DNA from: an uncultured Oscillospiraceae bacterium | Lineage (GTDB): Bacteria > Bacillota > Clostridia > Oscillospirales > Acutalibacteraceae | DNA: 64,000 nt | Assembly: GCA_958448165.1 (NCBI GenBank) | Contig: CAUDCW010000001.1 | Location: 62,001-126,000, forward strand | Direction of reading: 5' to 3' | Shown here: positions 34,509 to 43,428 of the stretch, piece by piece | Layout: each line of letters begins with the position of its first letter | Numbering within the stretch: the first letter of the stretch is position 1 | The notes under the pieces: model-generated | Databases searched by the model: none | What the model was told of the DNA's origin: nothing | The model's input: the letters and a program-made list of their open reading frames with translations, nothing else | Position numbers and translations under genes: made by a program

Positions 34509-35312
34509 CTACCGTGCCTGAGCCGCTTTTTCAGCACGGCGGTCACGGATATTTACAAATATCAGTATTGCAAGCGTTACAACAAAAAGAAGCGTTGATA
34601 GCGCATTTATTGTCGGCGAAATCCTGCGTCGTAGCATTGTATAAATCTCAATCGGCAGGGTCTGAAATCTTGAACCTCTTGTAAAATAGGTTATCACAAA
34701 ATCGTCAAGCGAGTATGTGAACGACATCAGCAGTCCCGACATAACACCCGGCATAATCTGCGGCAGAACAACCTTGACAAATGCCTTGAACGGATTACAG
34801 CCGAGGTCAAGCGCCGCTTCGTAAATTGCCGGGTCCATCTGACGCAGCTTCGGCGTTACGTTAAGAATAACATACGGAACGCAAAAGCTTATATGCGCAA
34901 GAAGCACCGTACCAAAGCCCATTTCAAAGCCGAGCATAGTTCCCGCAAATGAAAACATCAGCATAAACGAAACACCGGTGACGATTTCGGGATTGATTAT
35001 CGGCATATTTGAAAGGTTGATGATAAGACTTCGCTTTATGCCCTTGAAGTTGTTAATGCCTATCGCCGCCGCAGTACCAAGAACGGTTGAAATAAGAGCG
35101 GCTAAAGCGGCGATAATGAGCGTATTGTAAAGCGAGCTCATAATTGCATCGTTGTTGAACAGCTCGACATACCACTTGAACGTAAAGCCCTTCCATACGC
35201 TTGTTTTGCCGTCGTTGAACGAATAAACAATAAGCACGGCAATCGGCAGATACAGAAAAACCATAACAAGGGCGATATAAATTTTTGACGGAATATTCTT
35301 AATTTTTTTCAT
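34509..35312 (-). CDS. potC: Spermidine/putrescine ABC transporter permease
   Basis: 267 residues, about six membrane helices, with the EAA-loop motif EAALDLGCNPFKAFVKVVLPQ (split: EAALDLG then FKAFVKVVLPQ) near residues 170-190 that contacts the ATPase. The start overlaps potB by 4 bp (ATGA), so the two permeases are co-translated. A typical PotC/YdcV-type inner permease. Confidence 0.95.
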   Translation of the reverse strand: MKKIKNIPSKIYIALVMVFLYLPIAVLIVYSFNDGKTSVWKGFTFKWYVELFNNDAIMSSLYNTLIIAALAALISTVLGTAAAIGINNFKGIKRSLIINLSNMPIINPEIVTGVSFMLMFSFAGTMLGFEMGFGTVLLAHISFCVPYVILNVTPKLRQMDPAIYEAALDLGCNPFKAFVKVVLPQIMPGVMSGLLMSFTYSLDDFVITYFTRGSRFQTLPIEIYTMLRRRISPTINALSTLLFVVTLAILIFVNIRDRRAEKAAQAR

Positions 35313-36100
35313 ATCGCCGCCTCCTCATCGCCGAAGCGGTTCATAATAACAAGAAAGATAAGTATAATCACCATTAACAGCAGCGACAGCGCCGAACCGA
35401 CGTTTTTATCTCTCTGGAAAATATTTTCTATAACGTCACCTATCATCTTGTCGTTTGTTCCGCCAAGATACTGCGCCACAAGGAATGTACTTGCCGTCGG
35501 CACAAAAACCATTGTTATACCCGATATTATGCCCGGCACACTGAGCGGAAATACAATCCTGCGGAACACATTAAGCCTGTTTGCGCCAAGGTCCTGTGCC
35601 GCCTCAATAATATTATTGTTCGTTTTTGTCATAACGGTATAAATCGGCAGAACCATAAACGGCAGGTAGTTGTAAACCATTCCGAGTATAACAGCACCCT
35701 GATTGCCGATAAGAGGCACGTCAAAGCCCAGCAGCCTGACGGCTAAATCAATAAGTCCGTTATTCTGCAAAAGCAAAACCCATGCGTAAATTCTTAAAAT
35801 AAAATTCATCCACATCGGCAGCATCACAAGCATAACAAGCACCTTCTGCGTACTGCCCCTTGCCCTTGACATAATATAGCTCAGCGGATAGCCGATAAGC
35901 AGGCAAATTGCGGTTGAAATCGCCGAAATCCACATTGAGCGCATAAACACATCAGTATAAAACAGGCTGTCGATAAAGGAATTGATTGTAAAAGCGCCGC
36001 TTGAATCGGTAAAGGCATAATACGCAACCATACCGATTGGAATCAGCGTGAAAATAACCATCCACAGCATATAGGGATAAAAAGAAGCCTTTGATTTCAT
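35309..36100 (-). CDS. potB: Spermidine/putrescine ABC transporter permease
   Basis: 263 residues, about six membrane helices, with the EAA loop EAAQDLGANRLNVFRRIVFP near residue 165. It overlaps both potA (36097-36100) and potC (35309-35312) by 4 bp. A PotB-type permease partner of PotC. Confidence 0.95.
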   Translation of the reverse strand: MKSKASFYPYMLWMVIFTLIPIGMVAYYAFTDSSGAFTINSFIDSLFYTDVFMRSMWISAISTAICLLIGYPLSYIMSRARGSTQKVLVMLVMLPMWMNFILRIYAWVLLLQNNGLIDLAVRLLGFDVPLIGNQGAVILGMVYNYLPFMVLPIYTVMTKTNNNIIEAAQDLGANRLNVFRRIVFPLSVPGIISGITMVFVPTASTFLVAQYLGGTNDKMIGDVIENIFQRDKNVGSALSLLLMVIILIFLVIMNRFGDEEAAI

Positions 36101-37497
36101 TTCTCAGCCTCCCCTATAAGCTTGAATTCAGCATTTTCAAAGTTGATTTTCATCTGCACATACGTTGCAATCTGCTCGTCAATATCACTGCTGACAAGCC
36201 ATTTATGCTCGTCCGTTTCAAGAATAATCTCGTTGTGAACGCCCTTATATATCACAGACTCAATATAAGCCTCAAGATGACCCTTTTCCTCACCGCTGAT
36301 ATAAACATCAGACGGCGAAACCGTGATTTCAAGCACGGAACCCTTTTCAAAGCATCTGTTTTCAACGTCAATCACGCTGTTCTCAAGCTGAATCTGCATC
36401 GAATTGCTGTCCGGGTCGCTTGAAACAACCTCCGCTTTAAAGGTGTTCTCGGAGTACGGCAGAAGCTTTTCCATTATGTGTATGTCGTACGGTATTACAC
36501 GCATACCTATTTCTTTGCCGACAGGCTGTGCCACTGTGCTGTGTATCAGCCACATACAGCCGCCGCAGTTAACGCTCATCTCGTAATGCACGCCCTTGAA
36601 TATCGTGTCAACAACAACACCCCTGACCTGTCCGTCCTCCGGCTTTGTAACCTCGATATCCTCGGGTCTTATAACAACGTCAACCGGGTGATTTCTGCCA
36701 AAGCCGCAATCCTCACATTCAAGCACGTCATCCTGAACCTTAACCTTATAATCCTCAAGCATAATGCCGTTTAATATATTAGCCTCGCCGATAAAATCAG
36801 CGACAAAGGCATTTGCAGGCTCGTTATATACATCTGTCGGAGAGCCGACCATCTCGATATTGCCGTTGTTCATCACGACAACGGTGTCGCTCATGGTCAG
36901 TGCCTCCTCCTGGTCATGCGTAACATATATAAATGTTGTCTGAAGCTGCTGCTGCAATTTTTTAAGCTCAATCTGCATATCCTTTCTCAACTTCAGATCA
37001 AGCGCACCCAAGGGTTCGTCAAGCAGCAGCACCTTCGGCTCGCACACAAGCGCTCTTGCAATTGCAACTCTCTGCTGCTGGCCGCCCGACAGCTTGCTAA
37101 TGGGACGCTTTTCATATCCCTTCAGGTCAACAATGGCAAGCATACGTCTGACCTTTTTTTCAATTTCGGCTTTCGGCAGCTTTTTAAGCTTAAGCCCGAA
37201 CGCCACGTTGTCAAACACATTCATATGCGGAAACAGAGCATATTTCTGAAAAACGGTGTTGACGTTTCTTTTGTGCGCCGGAACCCTATTTATACACTCT
37301 CCGTTAAAATAAACATCACCGCTGTAGCTGTCAAGAAAGCCGCCGATAATCCGCAGCGTTGTTGTTTTACCGCAGCCGCTGGGACCCAAAAGCGTGACAA
37401 ACTCCTTATCCTTTATATCGAGGTTTATTTTGTTTAAAATAACCTCGCCGTCAAACTCAACGAAAATATCTCTCAAAGAAAGAATCACATCGCCCAT
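36097..37497 (-). CDS. potA: Spermidine/putrescine ABC transporter ATPase with long C-terminus
   Basis: 466 residues. The ATPase domain (about 1-235) has Walker A GPSGCGKTT, Q-loop, LSGGQQQRVAIARAL and Walker B VLLLDEPLGALD. PotA is usually about 350-380 residues; here the C-terminus is about 90 longer and carries two TOBE-like regions with a shared V/I-x-KGVH-x-E motif (FKGVHYEM near 300, YKGVHNEI near 420). These could be extra regulatory or substrate-sensing modules. It is the first gene of the operon; potB overlaps by 4 bp. Confidence 0.94.
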   Translation of the reverse strand: MGDVILSLRDIFVEFDGEVILNKINLDIKDKEFVTLLGPSGCGKTTTLRIIGGFLDSYSGDVYFNGECINRVPAHKRNVNTVFQKYALFPHMNVFDNVAFGLKLKKLPKAEIEKKVRRMLAIVDLKGYEKRPISKLSGGQQQRVAIARALVCEPKVLLLDEPLGALDLKLRKDMQIELKKLQQQLQTTFIYVTHDQEEALTMSDTVVVMNNGNIEMVGSPTDVYNEPANAFVADFIGEANILNGIMLEDYKVKVQDDVLECEDCGFGRNHPVDVVIRPEDIEVTKPEDGQVRGVVVDTIFKGVHYEMSVNCGGCMWLIHSTVAQPVGKEIGMRVIPYDIHIMEKLLPYSENTFKAEVVSSDPDSNSMQIQLENSVIDVENRCFEKGSVLEITVSPSDVYISGEEKGHLEAYIESVIYKGVHNEIILETDEHKWLVSSDIDEQIATYVQMKINFENAEFKLIGEAEK

Positions 37498-37710
37498 GGC
37501 AGCACCCCCATTTTTATATAAAGCACGTTAATGCGCAAAATCTTCTATTCTAAATTATATTGTCTTTTCATACCTTTGTCAATGAAGTGTGCGTCTAACA
37601 CCGACGAAAAAAAGTGAAAACATAAAAAAATTGTCGTCTGCACCGACCGGAAAAACAAAACGCCTTAACAGCTTACAAAAGCTCTGATTTGTAAAATCCT
37701 TGTATAATAT

Positions 37711-37739
37711 TTGCCAAATCACCTTTTTTCTGATATAGT
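37711..37739 (+). promoter_or_regulatory. Promoter of the CorC-like gene
   Basis: TTGCCA and TATAGT with a 17-bp spacer. The rest of the 37498-37808 gap is AT-rich and holds only the palindrome at 37770-37791. Confidence 0.55.
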
Positions 37740-37769
37740 AAAGGAATTAAAGGAATAATTTATTTTTTC

Positions 37770-37791
37770 GTTGAACGGCTGTCCGTTCAAC
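37770..37791. promoter_or_regulatory. Perfect 9-bp palindrome in the CorC-like gene leader
   Basis: GTTGAACGG-CTGT-CCGTTCAAC, about 30 bp downstream of the promoter and 17 bp before the start codon region. There is no T-run on the plus strand, so it looks more like an operator or leader hairpin than a terminator. Confidence 0.5.
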
Positions 37792-37808
37792 ACGGGAGTG
37801 TATTAAAC

Positions 37809-39083
37809 TTGGAAAATATTGTAATGGGAGTCGTCATTCTCATCTGCGTTATGCTGTCGGCTTTCTTCTCGGCAACAGAAACTGCCTTTTCCACCGTCAA
37901 CACGGTCAGAATAAACCGCTCGGCAGAGCTTGGCGACAAAAGAGCAAAGAATGTTGTTTACATAACACAGCACTTTGACAAGGCGCTGACGACAATACTT
38001 ATCGGAAACAATATTGTCAACATCGGCTGTTCGTCCATCGCCACAGTTCTGTGTATGAATCTGTTCGGTGACGCAGGTGCGGCAATCAGCACCGGCGCAG
38101 TTACCCTTATTGTCCTGACCTTCGGCGAAATTATCCCGAAATGCTTTGCAAAGGAAAAAGCCGAAGCGCTGGCAATGGCAACCTCAAAAATACTTCGTAT
38201 TCTGATGGTAGTACTGACGCCCGTTGTGTTTTTGTTTATGAAGCTCAAGCAGGCGGCGCTTGCACTTGTGAACAAGGGCGACAAAGAGCCGAGCGTGACT
38301 GAGGATGAGCTTAAATACATAATCGACAGTATTGAAGAGGAGGGCGTTCTTGAACAGCAGGAGCGTGAGCTTGTCAAGTCGGCACTTGATTTTGACGAAA
38401 AGACGGTGCAGGAGGTCCTGACGCCGAGAGTTGACCTTACCGCCATAGATATTGATGACGAAGATAGCGAGATAAGAAAAATCATTTTTGAAGAAAGATA
38501 CTCTCGAATTCCCGTTTATGAAAAGAGCATTGACAACATTGTCGGCGTTCTGCACACGAGGGATTATCTTGAAGCGCTGGCAAACGGCGAAAGCGTTGAC
38601 CTGCACCGCATCATACAGCCGGCATATTATGTTTATAAAAACAAAAAGCTTTCATATGTTCTCAGTGATATGAAGCACAAGCACCAGAACCTCGCTCTGG
38701 TCACAGACGAACACGGCGGAATTCTGGGTATTGTAACTACCGAGGACCTTGTTGAAGAGCTTGTCGGCGAAATCTGGGACGAGGACGAAGAAATCGAAAC
38801 CTCCTGCAAAAAGATTGACGACAAAACATACGAGCTGTCGGGCGACTTCACCCTTGAGGACCTGTCCTCTCTGCTCAACATTAAAGAGCGTGAATTTGAC
38901 AGCGAGAGTGTGTCGGTCGGCGGCTGGATATTTGAAAAGCTCGGCAAAATCCCCGAGGAGGGAGAATCGTTTGAGTTTTCGGGTTACAGCTTTAAGATAC
39001 TCAACGTGAGTGAGCAGAGAATAACACTTCTGAGCGTGACAAAGGTTGATAGCGAAAACGACAAAGCAGACGCAGGCAAATAA
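37809..39083 (+). CDS. CNNM/CorC-type membrane protein (DUF21-CBS-CorC_HlyC)
   Basis: 424 residues: a DUF21/CNNM membrane domain of about four helices (about 1-185), a CBS pair (about 205-330, ARG-like TPRVDLTAIDI and IVGVLHTRDYL, GGILGIVTTEDLVEELVGE), and a C-terminal CorC_HlyC domain (about 345-415). The family handles magnesium or cobalt, or is annotated as hemolysin-like; the metal role is inferred. It begins with TTG about 10 nt after GGGAG. A small membrane protein gene follows. Confidence 0.9.
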   Translation: MENIVMGVVILICVMLSAFFSATETAFSTVNTVRINRSAELGDKRAKNVVYITQHFDKALTTILIGNNIVNIGCSSIATVLCMNLFGDAGAAISTGAVTLIVLTFGEIIPKCFAKEKAEALAMATSKILRILMVVLTPVVFLFMKLKQAALALVNKGDKEPSVTEDELKYIIDSIEEEGVLEQQERELVKSALDFDEKTVQEVLTPRVDLTAIDIDDEDSEIRKIIFEERYSRIPVYEKSIDNIVGVLHTRDYLEALANGESVDLHRIIQPAYYVYKNKKLSYVLSDMKHKHQNLALVTDEHGGILGIVTTEDLVEELVGEIWDEDEEIETSCKKIDDKTYELSGDFTLEDLSSLLNIKEREFDSESVSVGGWIFEKLGKIPEEGESFEFSGYSFKILNVSEQRITLLSVTKVDSENDKADAGK

Positions 39084-39153
39084 GAGTACATCTTACATTA
39101 TAATATAGTATAAATCCGCCGCCGCAGACGACAATAACTGCGGTGGTGTTTTT

Positions 39154-39546
39154 ATGAAAATAAAAAAGAACGGTGCAAGGCTAAAAAAAGACAGCGGTCT
39201 GTTCGTGTTGGGCGGCAGTGCCTATGCGATGCTTGAAATAATCTGCCGCAGAAGAACGCATTGGTCAATGTTTCTTGCAGGCGGCGCCTGCTTTCTGACT
39301 CTGTTTAAAATTTTCAAGCATTATGACAAAATGAAGCTTCCGCTCAAGTGTGTTGTCGGCTCAACGGTGATAACCCTGATAGAATTTGCAACCGGCTGTA
39401 TCGTTAATTTAAAGCTGAAGATGAACGTGTGGGATTATACAAACACTCACTTCAATGTACTGGGTCAGATATGCCCGTTTTACAGCTTTCTGTGGGGGCT
39501 TCTGACCATCCCGATTTCTGTGCTGTGCAAAAAGCTTGACAAATAG
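39154..39546 (+). CDS. CmpB-like small membrane protein
   Basis: 130 residues with about four membrane helices. The pattern ITLIEFATGCIVN followed by MNVWDYTNTHFNVLGQICPFYSFLW (split by position: about 75-90 and 94-118) resembles the putative ABC-transporter type IV (CmpB) family. No ATPase partner is adjacent. The Gly-Glu-Phe-rich conserved block around residues 75-120 is the main evidence; function is unknown. Confidence 0.72.
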   Translation: MKIKKNGARLKKDSGLFVLGGSAYAMLEIICRRRTHWSMFLAGGACFLTLFKIFKHYDKMKLPLKCVVGSTVITLIEFATGCIVNLKLKMNVWDYTNTHFNVLGQICPFYSFLWGLLTIPISVLCKKLDK

Positions 39547-39639
39547 CTCCGGCTGAGAAATTTCGTCAATTATTTTTGTCAAAACTACTGCATTATCCGC
39601 CGTTTTGTGGTACAATAAGGAGTAAATATGTGCGACTGT

Positions 39640-39826
39640 GCCGCAAGCGGCTCCGAAATTAGAAAATACTCATAACGATGACTTCTTAATTCAAAGAGCC
39701 GCAAAGCGGCGACTACATTAACATTTGCCGTAGGCAAATATTTCATAGCGAAGCTATTTCATATCGCAAAGCGATATTTCACAAATCCCGTCAGGGATTT
39801 ATATCATTGCGACACATAGTGTCGCA
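39640..39826. repeat. Array of seven short hairpins upstream of hisS
   Basis: Palindromes with 2-4 nt loops: GCCGC-AA-GCGGC (39640), GCCGC-AAA-GCGGC (39698), ATTTGCC-GTA-GGCAAAT (39723), ATAGC-GAA-GCTAT (39745), ATATCGC-AAA-GCGATAT (39761), AAATCCC-GTCA-GGGATTT (39783) and TGCGACAC-ATA-GTGTCGCA (39808). The last five are spaced only 3-7 bp apart and joined by TTTCA/ATCA linkers. It fills the 300-bp gap before hisS; no T-box was seen. Confidence 0.85.
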
Positions 39827-39846
39827 CTATTCTGGAGGAATATATA

Positions 39847-41145
39847 ATGTCACTTATCACAAAAAGGGTTTACGGCGCAGAGGACGTATTGCCCAAGGAC
39901 AGCTATAAATGGCAGTTTGTAGAAAATCTTATGCGTTCAGAGGCAGACGCCTTTGGCTTTAAGGAAATCCGCACTCCTGTTTTTGAACATACCGAGCTTT
40001 TCAGAAGAGGCGTCGGCGACACAACCGACGTTGTTCAAAAGGAAATGTACACCTTTGACACAAAGGGCGGCACATCGCTTACGCTTCGCCCCGAGGGTAC
40101 TGCAGGAGCCGCAAGAGCATTACTTGAGCACGCAATATACAACGACGGCTTGCCTGTCAAGGTGTATTACCTTGTTTCCTGCTACCGCTACGAGAAAAAG
40201 CAGGCGAACCGCTACCGTGAGTTCCACCAGTTCGGGCTTGAAACCTACGGCACAGCCTCACCTGCGGCTGACGCAGAGATGATTTGTGCCGCTCAGAGCA
40301 TTTTTGACCGCTTGCAAATCGGCGACAAGCTTACTCTTGAGCTCAACTCAATCGGCTGTCCTAAGTGCAGGGCAAAATATTATCAGGCGCTCAAGGATTA
40401 TTTTGCACAATACACATCACAGCTTTGCGAAACCTGCCTGTCACGTTTAGAGCGCAACCCGATGAGAATACTCGACTGCAAAAGTCCGGTTTGCTCGGAA
40501 ATCGCCGATGGTGCGCCTACTGTGCTTGATTACATATGCGACGATTGCCGTGAGCATTTTGAGGGCGTAAAACGTCTGCTTGACAACGCAGGTGTTAAAT
40601 ATGTTGTAAACCCGAAAATCGTAAGAGGTCTTGACTACTACACGCGCACGGTGTTTGAGTTTGTAACAAATTCGCTCGGCGCACAGGGCACTGTATGCGG
40701 AGGCGGAAGATATGACGGACTTATCGAGGAGCTTGGCGGTCAGAGCCTGCCCTCACTCGGCTTTGCTCTCGGAATTGAAAGACTTCTCGCTCTGCTTGAC
40801 GCCGAGGGCATTGAACTGCCGGAGCCGGAGCAGTGCGGTCTTTATATAGCGACAATGGGCGACACGGCACAGGCAAAGGCTTTTGACCTGCTTAAGCAGG
40901 TTCGCAGCTGCTCAATTCACGCCGAAACCGACATTGTCGGCAGAAGCCTGAGAGCACAGATGAAGTATGCGGACAAGATAGGTGCAAAATACAGCCTTGT
41001 ACTCGGTGACAACGAAATTGCCGAAAACAAAGCCGAGCTTAAAAATATGAAAACGGGCGAAAAGGTAAAAGTTAATCTTGACGACCGTTTTGCCGATGAA
41101 TTCATCGCAGTTTATTGCGATGAAAACACGACAATATCTTTTTGA
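39847..41145 (+). CDS. hisS: Histidyl-tRNA synthetase
   Basis: A class II synthetase of 432 residues. Motif 2 region with CYRYEKKQANRYREFHQFG near residue 115, the His-specific RGLDYYTRTVFEF near 260, GGRYDGLIEELGG, and a C-terminal anticodon-binding domain (about 330-425). TGGAGGAA precedes the ATG. Its stop codon overlaps a tandem heptamer array. aspS follows 273 bp later, a common hisS-aspS arrangement. Confidence 0.97.
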   Translation: MSLITKRVYGAEDVLPKDSYKWQFVENLMRSEADAFGFKEIRTPVFEHTELFRRGVGDTTDVVQKEMYTFDTKGGTSLTLRPEGTAGAARALLEHAIYNDGLPVKVYYLVSCYRYEKKQANRYREFHQFGLETYGTASPAADAEMICAAQSIFDRLQIGDKLTLELNSIGCPKCRAKYYQALKDYFAQYTSQLCETCLSRLERNPMRILDCKSPVCSEIADGAPTVLDYICDDCREHFEGVKRLLDNAGVKYVVNPKIVRGLDYYTRTVFEFVTNSLGAQGTVCGGGRYDGLIEELGGQSLPSLGFALGIERLLALLDAEGIELPEPEQCGLYIATMGDTAQAKAFDLLKQVRSCSIHAETDIVGRSLRAQMKYADKIGAKYSLVLGDNEIAENKAELKNMKTGEKVKVNLDDRFADEFIAVYCDENTTISF

Positions 41146-41199
41146 GTTTAGAGTTTGGAGTTTAGAGTTTGGAGTTTTGAGTTTAGAGTTTGGAGTTTA
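41144..41199 (+). repeat. Tandem heptamer array GAGTTTA/GAGTTTG/GAGTTTT
   Basis: Eight exact-length 7-bp units starting one base into the hisS stop codon. Related GAGTTAAGAGTGGAGA-type runs occur near 8.8, 19.4, 22.0, 31.4, 41.36 and 43.2 kb. Confidence 0.8.
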
Positions 41200-41212
41200 G
41201 AGAAACGAGGGT

Positions 41213-41328
41213 GTAGGGAACTGGCTTGCCTGTTCCGGTTCGAACCGTAGTATGTTATACTCTTTTATAATTTTGCGGAGCATTGCAGTAAATACGCCTA
41301 TCTCGGAACGGTCAAGACCGTCCCCTAC
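41213..41328 (-). repeat. Dual-hairpin intergenic repeat, copy 5
   Basis: GTAGG plus GGAACTGGC-TT-GCCTGTTCC at the left and GGAACGGTC-AA-GACCGTCCC plus CTAC at the right, i.e. reversed relative to copies 2-4. It lies between hisS and aspS, followed by CCACTCTCCACTCTTCACTC repeats. Confidence 0.78.
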
Positions 41329-41418
41329 GAACTCACAAGCTCGTTGCGAAATCCATCTCCACTCTCCACTCTTCACTCTCCACTCTTTTAAGTTTAAATA
41401 TAAAGTGAGGAATTTGTC

Positions 41419-43197
41419 ATGGCAGAATTTATGACAGGAATGAAAAGAACAGACTATTGTGGAGATTTGCGCATCTCTGATGTCGGTCGTGAGGTGACTG
41501 TATTCGGTTGGGTACAGCGCCAGCGTGACCTCGGCCAGCTTATCTTCATTGATTTGCGTGACCGCACAGGTATAGTACAGCTCAGCTTTGATGACACAAG
41601 CGACAAGGCTGTATTCGACAAGGCTTTTACGGTAAGAAGCGAATATGTTCTCGGCGTTGTCGGAACGGTTTGTGAGAGAAGTGCAAAGAACAAGGATATA
41701 AAAACAGGCGACATTGAAATAAAGGTCAAGGAGCTTCGCATTTTAAACGAGAGCGAAACACCTCCGTTTGAGATTGTTGAAAACTGCAAAACAGGCGAAA
41801 GCACACGCCTTGAGTACCGCTATCTTGATTTGCGCCGTCCCGATTTGCAGAAAAACATTCTGCTTCGCCACAAGATTGCAAAGGTGACGAGAGATTACTT
41901 TGACGAGAACGGCTTTATCGAGATTGAAACCCCGATGCTCATCAAGTCAACACCTGAGGGCGCAAGAGATTTTCTTGTGCCGTCAAGAATCCACAAGGGC
42001 AGCTTCTATGCCCTGCCGCAGTCACCGCAGATGTATAAGCAGCTTTGTATGGTAGCAGGCTTTGACCGCTATATGCAGATTGCACGCTGCTTCCGTGACG
42101 AGGACCTGCGTGCAGACCGCCAGCCCGAGTTCACCCAGATTGACCTTGAAATGTCGTTTGTAGATATGGAAGACGTTATCGCAATCGGCGAGGGCTACAT
42201 AAAGAGAGTTTTTAAAGAGGTGCTGGACGTTGACATTCCGACACCGTTCCCACGATATAAATATGACGAGGTAATGGAAAAGTACGGTTCGGACAAGCCT
42301 GACACACGCTTCGATATGGAGCTTTTCGATTTGTCTGATATTGTTAAGGACTGCGGCTTCGGCGTGTTCAAAAATGCGCTTGAGGGCGGCGGCACCGTAA
42401 GAGCATTTACCGCTAAGAACGCCGTTAAAACCTACAGCCGCAAGGAGATTGACAAGCTCACCGAGCAGGCAAGGGGAAACGGTGCAAAGGGCCTTGCTTG
42501 GATAAGAATGACCGATGACGGCGTAGCCTCAAGCTTTGCGAAGTTTATGACCGAGCAGGAGATGAACGCAATTCTTGAGCGTGCAGGCGCTGAGAAGGGC
42601 GATGTTGTGTTCATCGTTGCCGATACAAGCAAGAGCCTCACACTCTCTGTTCTTGGTGCATTAAGACTGACTGTTGCAAAGCGCCTTGACATCATCGGCA
42701 AGGGCTACAACTTCCTGTGGGTTGTCGAGTTCCCGTTCTTTGAAAAGGACGAGGAAAGTGGCCAGTGGATGGCTATGCACCACCCGTTCACATCGCCGAC
42801 AGACGAATGCCTTGACAAGCTCGACAGCGACAAGGGTCAGGTTTACGCCAAGGCTTACGATATGGTATTAAACGGTGTTGAGCTTTCATCAGGCTCAATA
42901 AGAATTACTAACCCCGACCTGCAGAAAAAGATGTTCGATATGCTCGGAATGACAGATGAGGAGATAAACGCAAAGTTTGGCTTCCTCACAAACGCATTCA
43001 AATACGGCGCACCGCCTCACGGCGGAATGGGCATAGGCCTCGACAGACTTGTTATGCAGATGATAGGCGCACCGACCCTACGTGACGTTGTCGCCTTCCC
43101 GAAGGTACAGAACGCAAGCGAGCTTATGACAAACGCTCCTGCTCCCGTTGACGACGAACAGCTTAAGGAGCTTGGCGTCAAGGTTGACCTTAATTGA
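41419..43197 (+). CDS. aspS: Aspartyl-tRNA synthetase
   Basis: 592 residues, bacterial type: an OB anticodon-binding domain (about 1-110, VFGWVQRQRDLGQLIFIDLRD), class II core with motif 2 (QIARCFRDEDLRADRQPEFTQ split as RCFRDEDLRADRQPEF), the bacterial GAD insertion (about 290-420), and motif 3 GAPPHGGMGIGLDRLVM. AGTGAGGAA precedes the ATG. No T-box leader is visible. Whether it is discriminating or not cannot be read here. Confidence 0.97.
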   Translation: MAEFMTGMKRTDYCGDLRISDVGREVTVFGWVQRQRDLGQLIFIDLRDRTGIVQLSFDDTSDKAVFDKAFTVRSEYVLGVVGTVCERSAKNKDIKTGDIEIKVKELRILNESETPPFEIVENCKTGESTRLEYRYLDLRRPDLQKNILLRHKIAKVTRDYFDENGFIEIETPMLIKSTPEGARDFLVPSRIHKGSFYALPQSPQMYKQLCMVAGFDRYMQIARCFRDEDLRADRQPEFTQIDLEMSFVDMEDVIAIGEGYIKRVFKEVLDVDIPTPFPRYKYDEVMEKYGSDKPDTRFDMELFDLSDIVKDCGFGVFKNALEGGGTVRAFTAKNAVKTYSRKEIDKLTEQARGNGAKGLAWIRMTDDGVASSFAKFMTEQEMNAILERAGAEKGDVVFIVADTSKSLTLSVLGALRLTVAKRLDIIGKGYNFLWVVEFPFFEKDEESGQWMAMHHPFTSPTDECLDKLDSDKGQVYAKAYDMVLNGVELSSGSIRITNPDLQKKMFDMLGMTDEEINAKFGFLTNAFKYGAPPHGGMGIGLDRLVMQMIGAPTLRDVVAFPKVQNASELMTNAPAPVDDEQLKELGVKVDLN

Positions 43198-43343
43198 AGA
43201 GTTGAAGAGTTGAGAGTTGAGAGTTGAGAGTGAAGAGTGGAGATGTGGTTGTCTCCGCTTGCGACCCCGAATTTAAAAGCACTCGTAAAAGAACTGTTCG
43301 CTCTGATGAATTTAATAATCGTGTTCGACGGTGCAAAGCACCG

Positions 43344-43377
43344 AAAAAAGCCGCCTGCGGATTTCCCCGCAGGCGGC
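43344..43377 (-). terminator. Terminator of the QueT-like gene
   Basis: Perfect 11-bp stem GCCGCCTGCGG / CCGCAGGCGGC with a 6-nt loop, followed by TTTTTT on the minus strand. It also lies downstream of aspS, but on that strand no T-run follows. Confidence 0.88.
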
Positions 43378-43428
43378 TGCACAATTATGTTTAATTTTAT
43401 TATATATTTATCGTCTTATCGTCACCGG

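Noticed and set aside
34493..34546. Upstream start of potD, 54 bp before the chosen one
   Set aside because: It lies within potC and lacks a ribosome site; the chosen start gives a proper lipoprotein signal.
41144..41199. CRISPR-like tandem repeat
   Set aside because: Units are 7 bp with no spacers, and there are no cas genes.
41146..41418. T-box leader expected before aspS (and at 39547-39846 before hisS)
   Set aside because: No T-box consensus or specifier/terminator layout seen; the regions are repeat mosaics and hairpin arrays.
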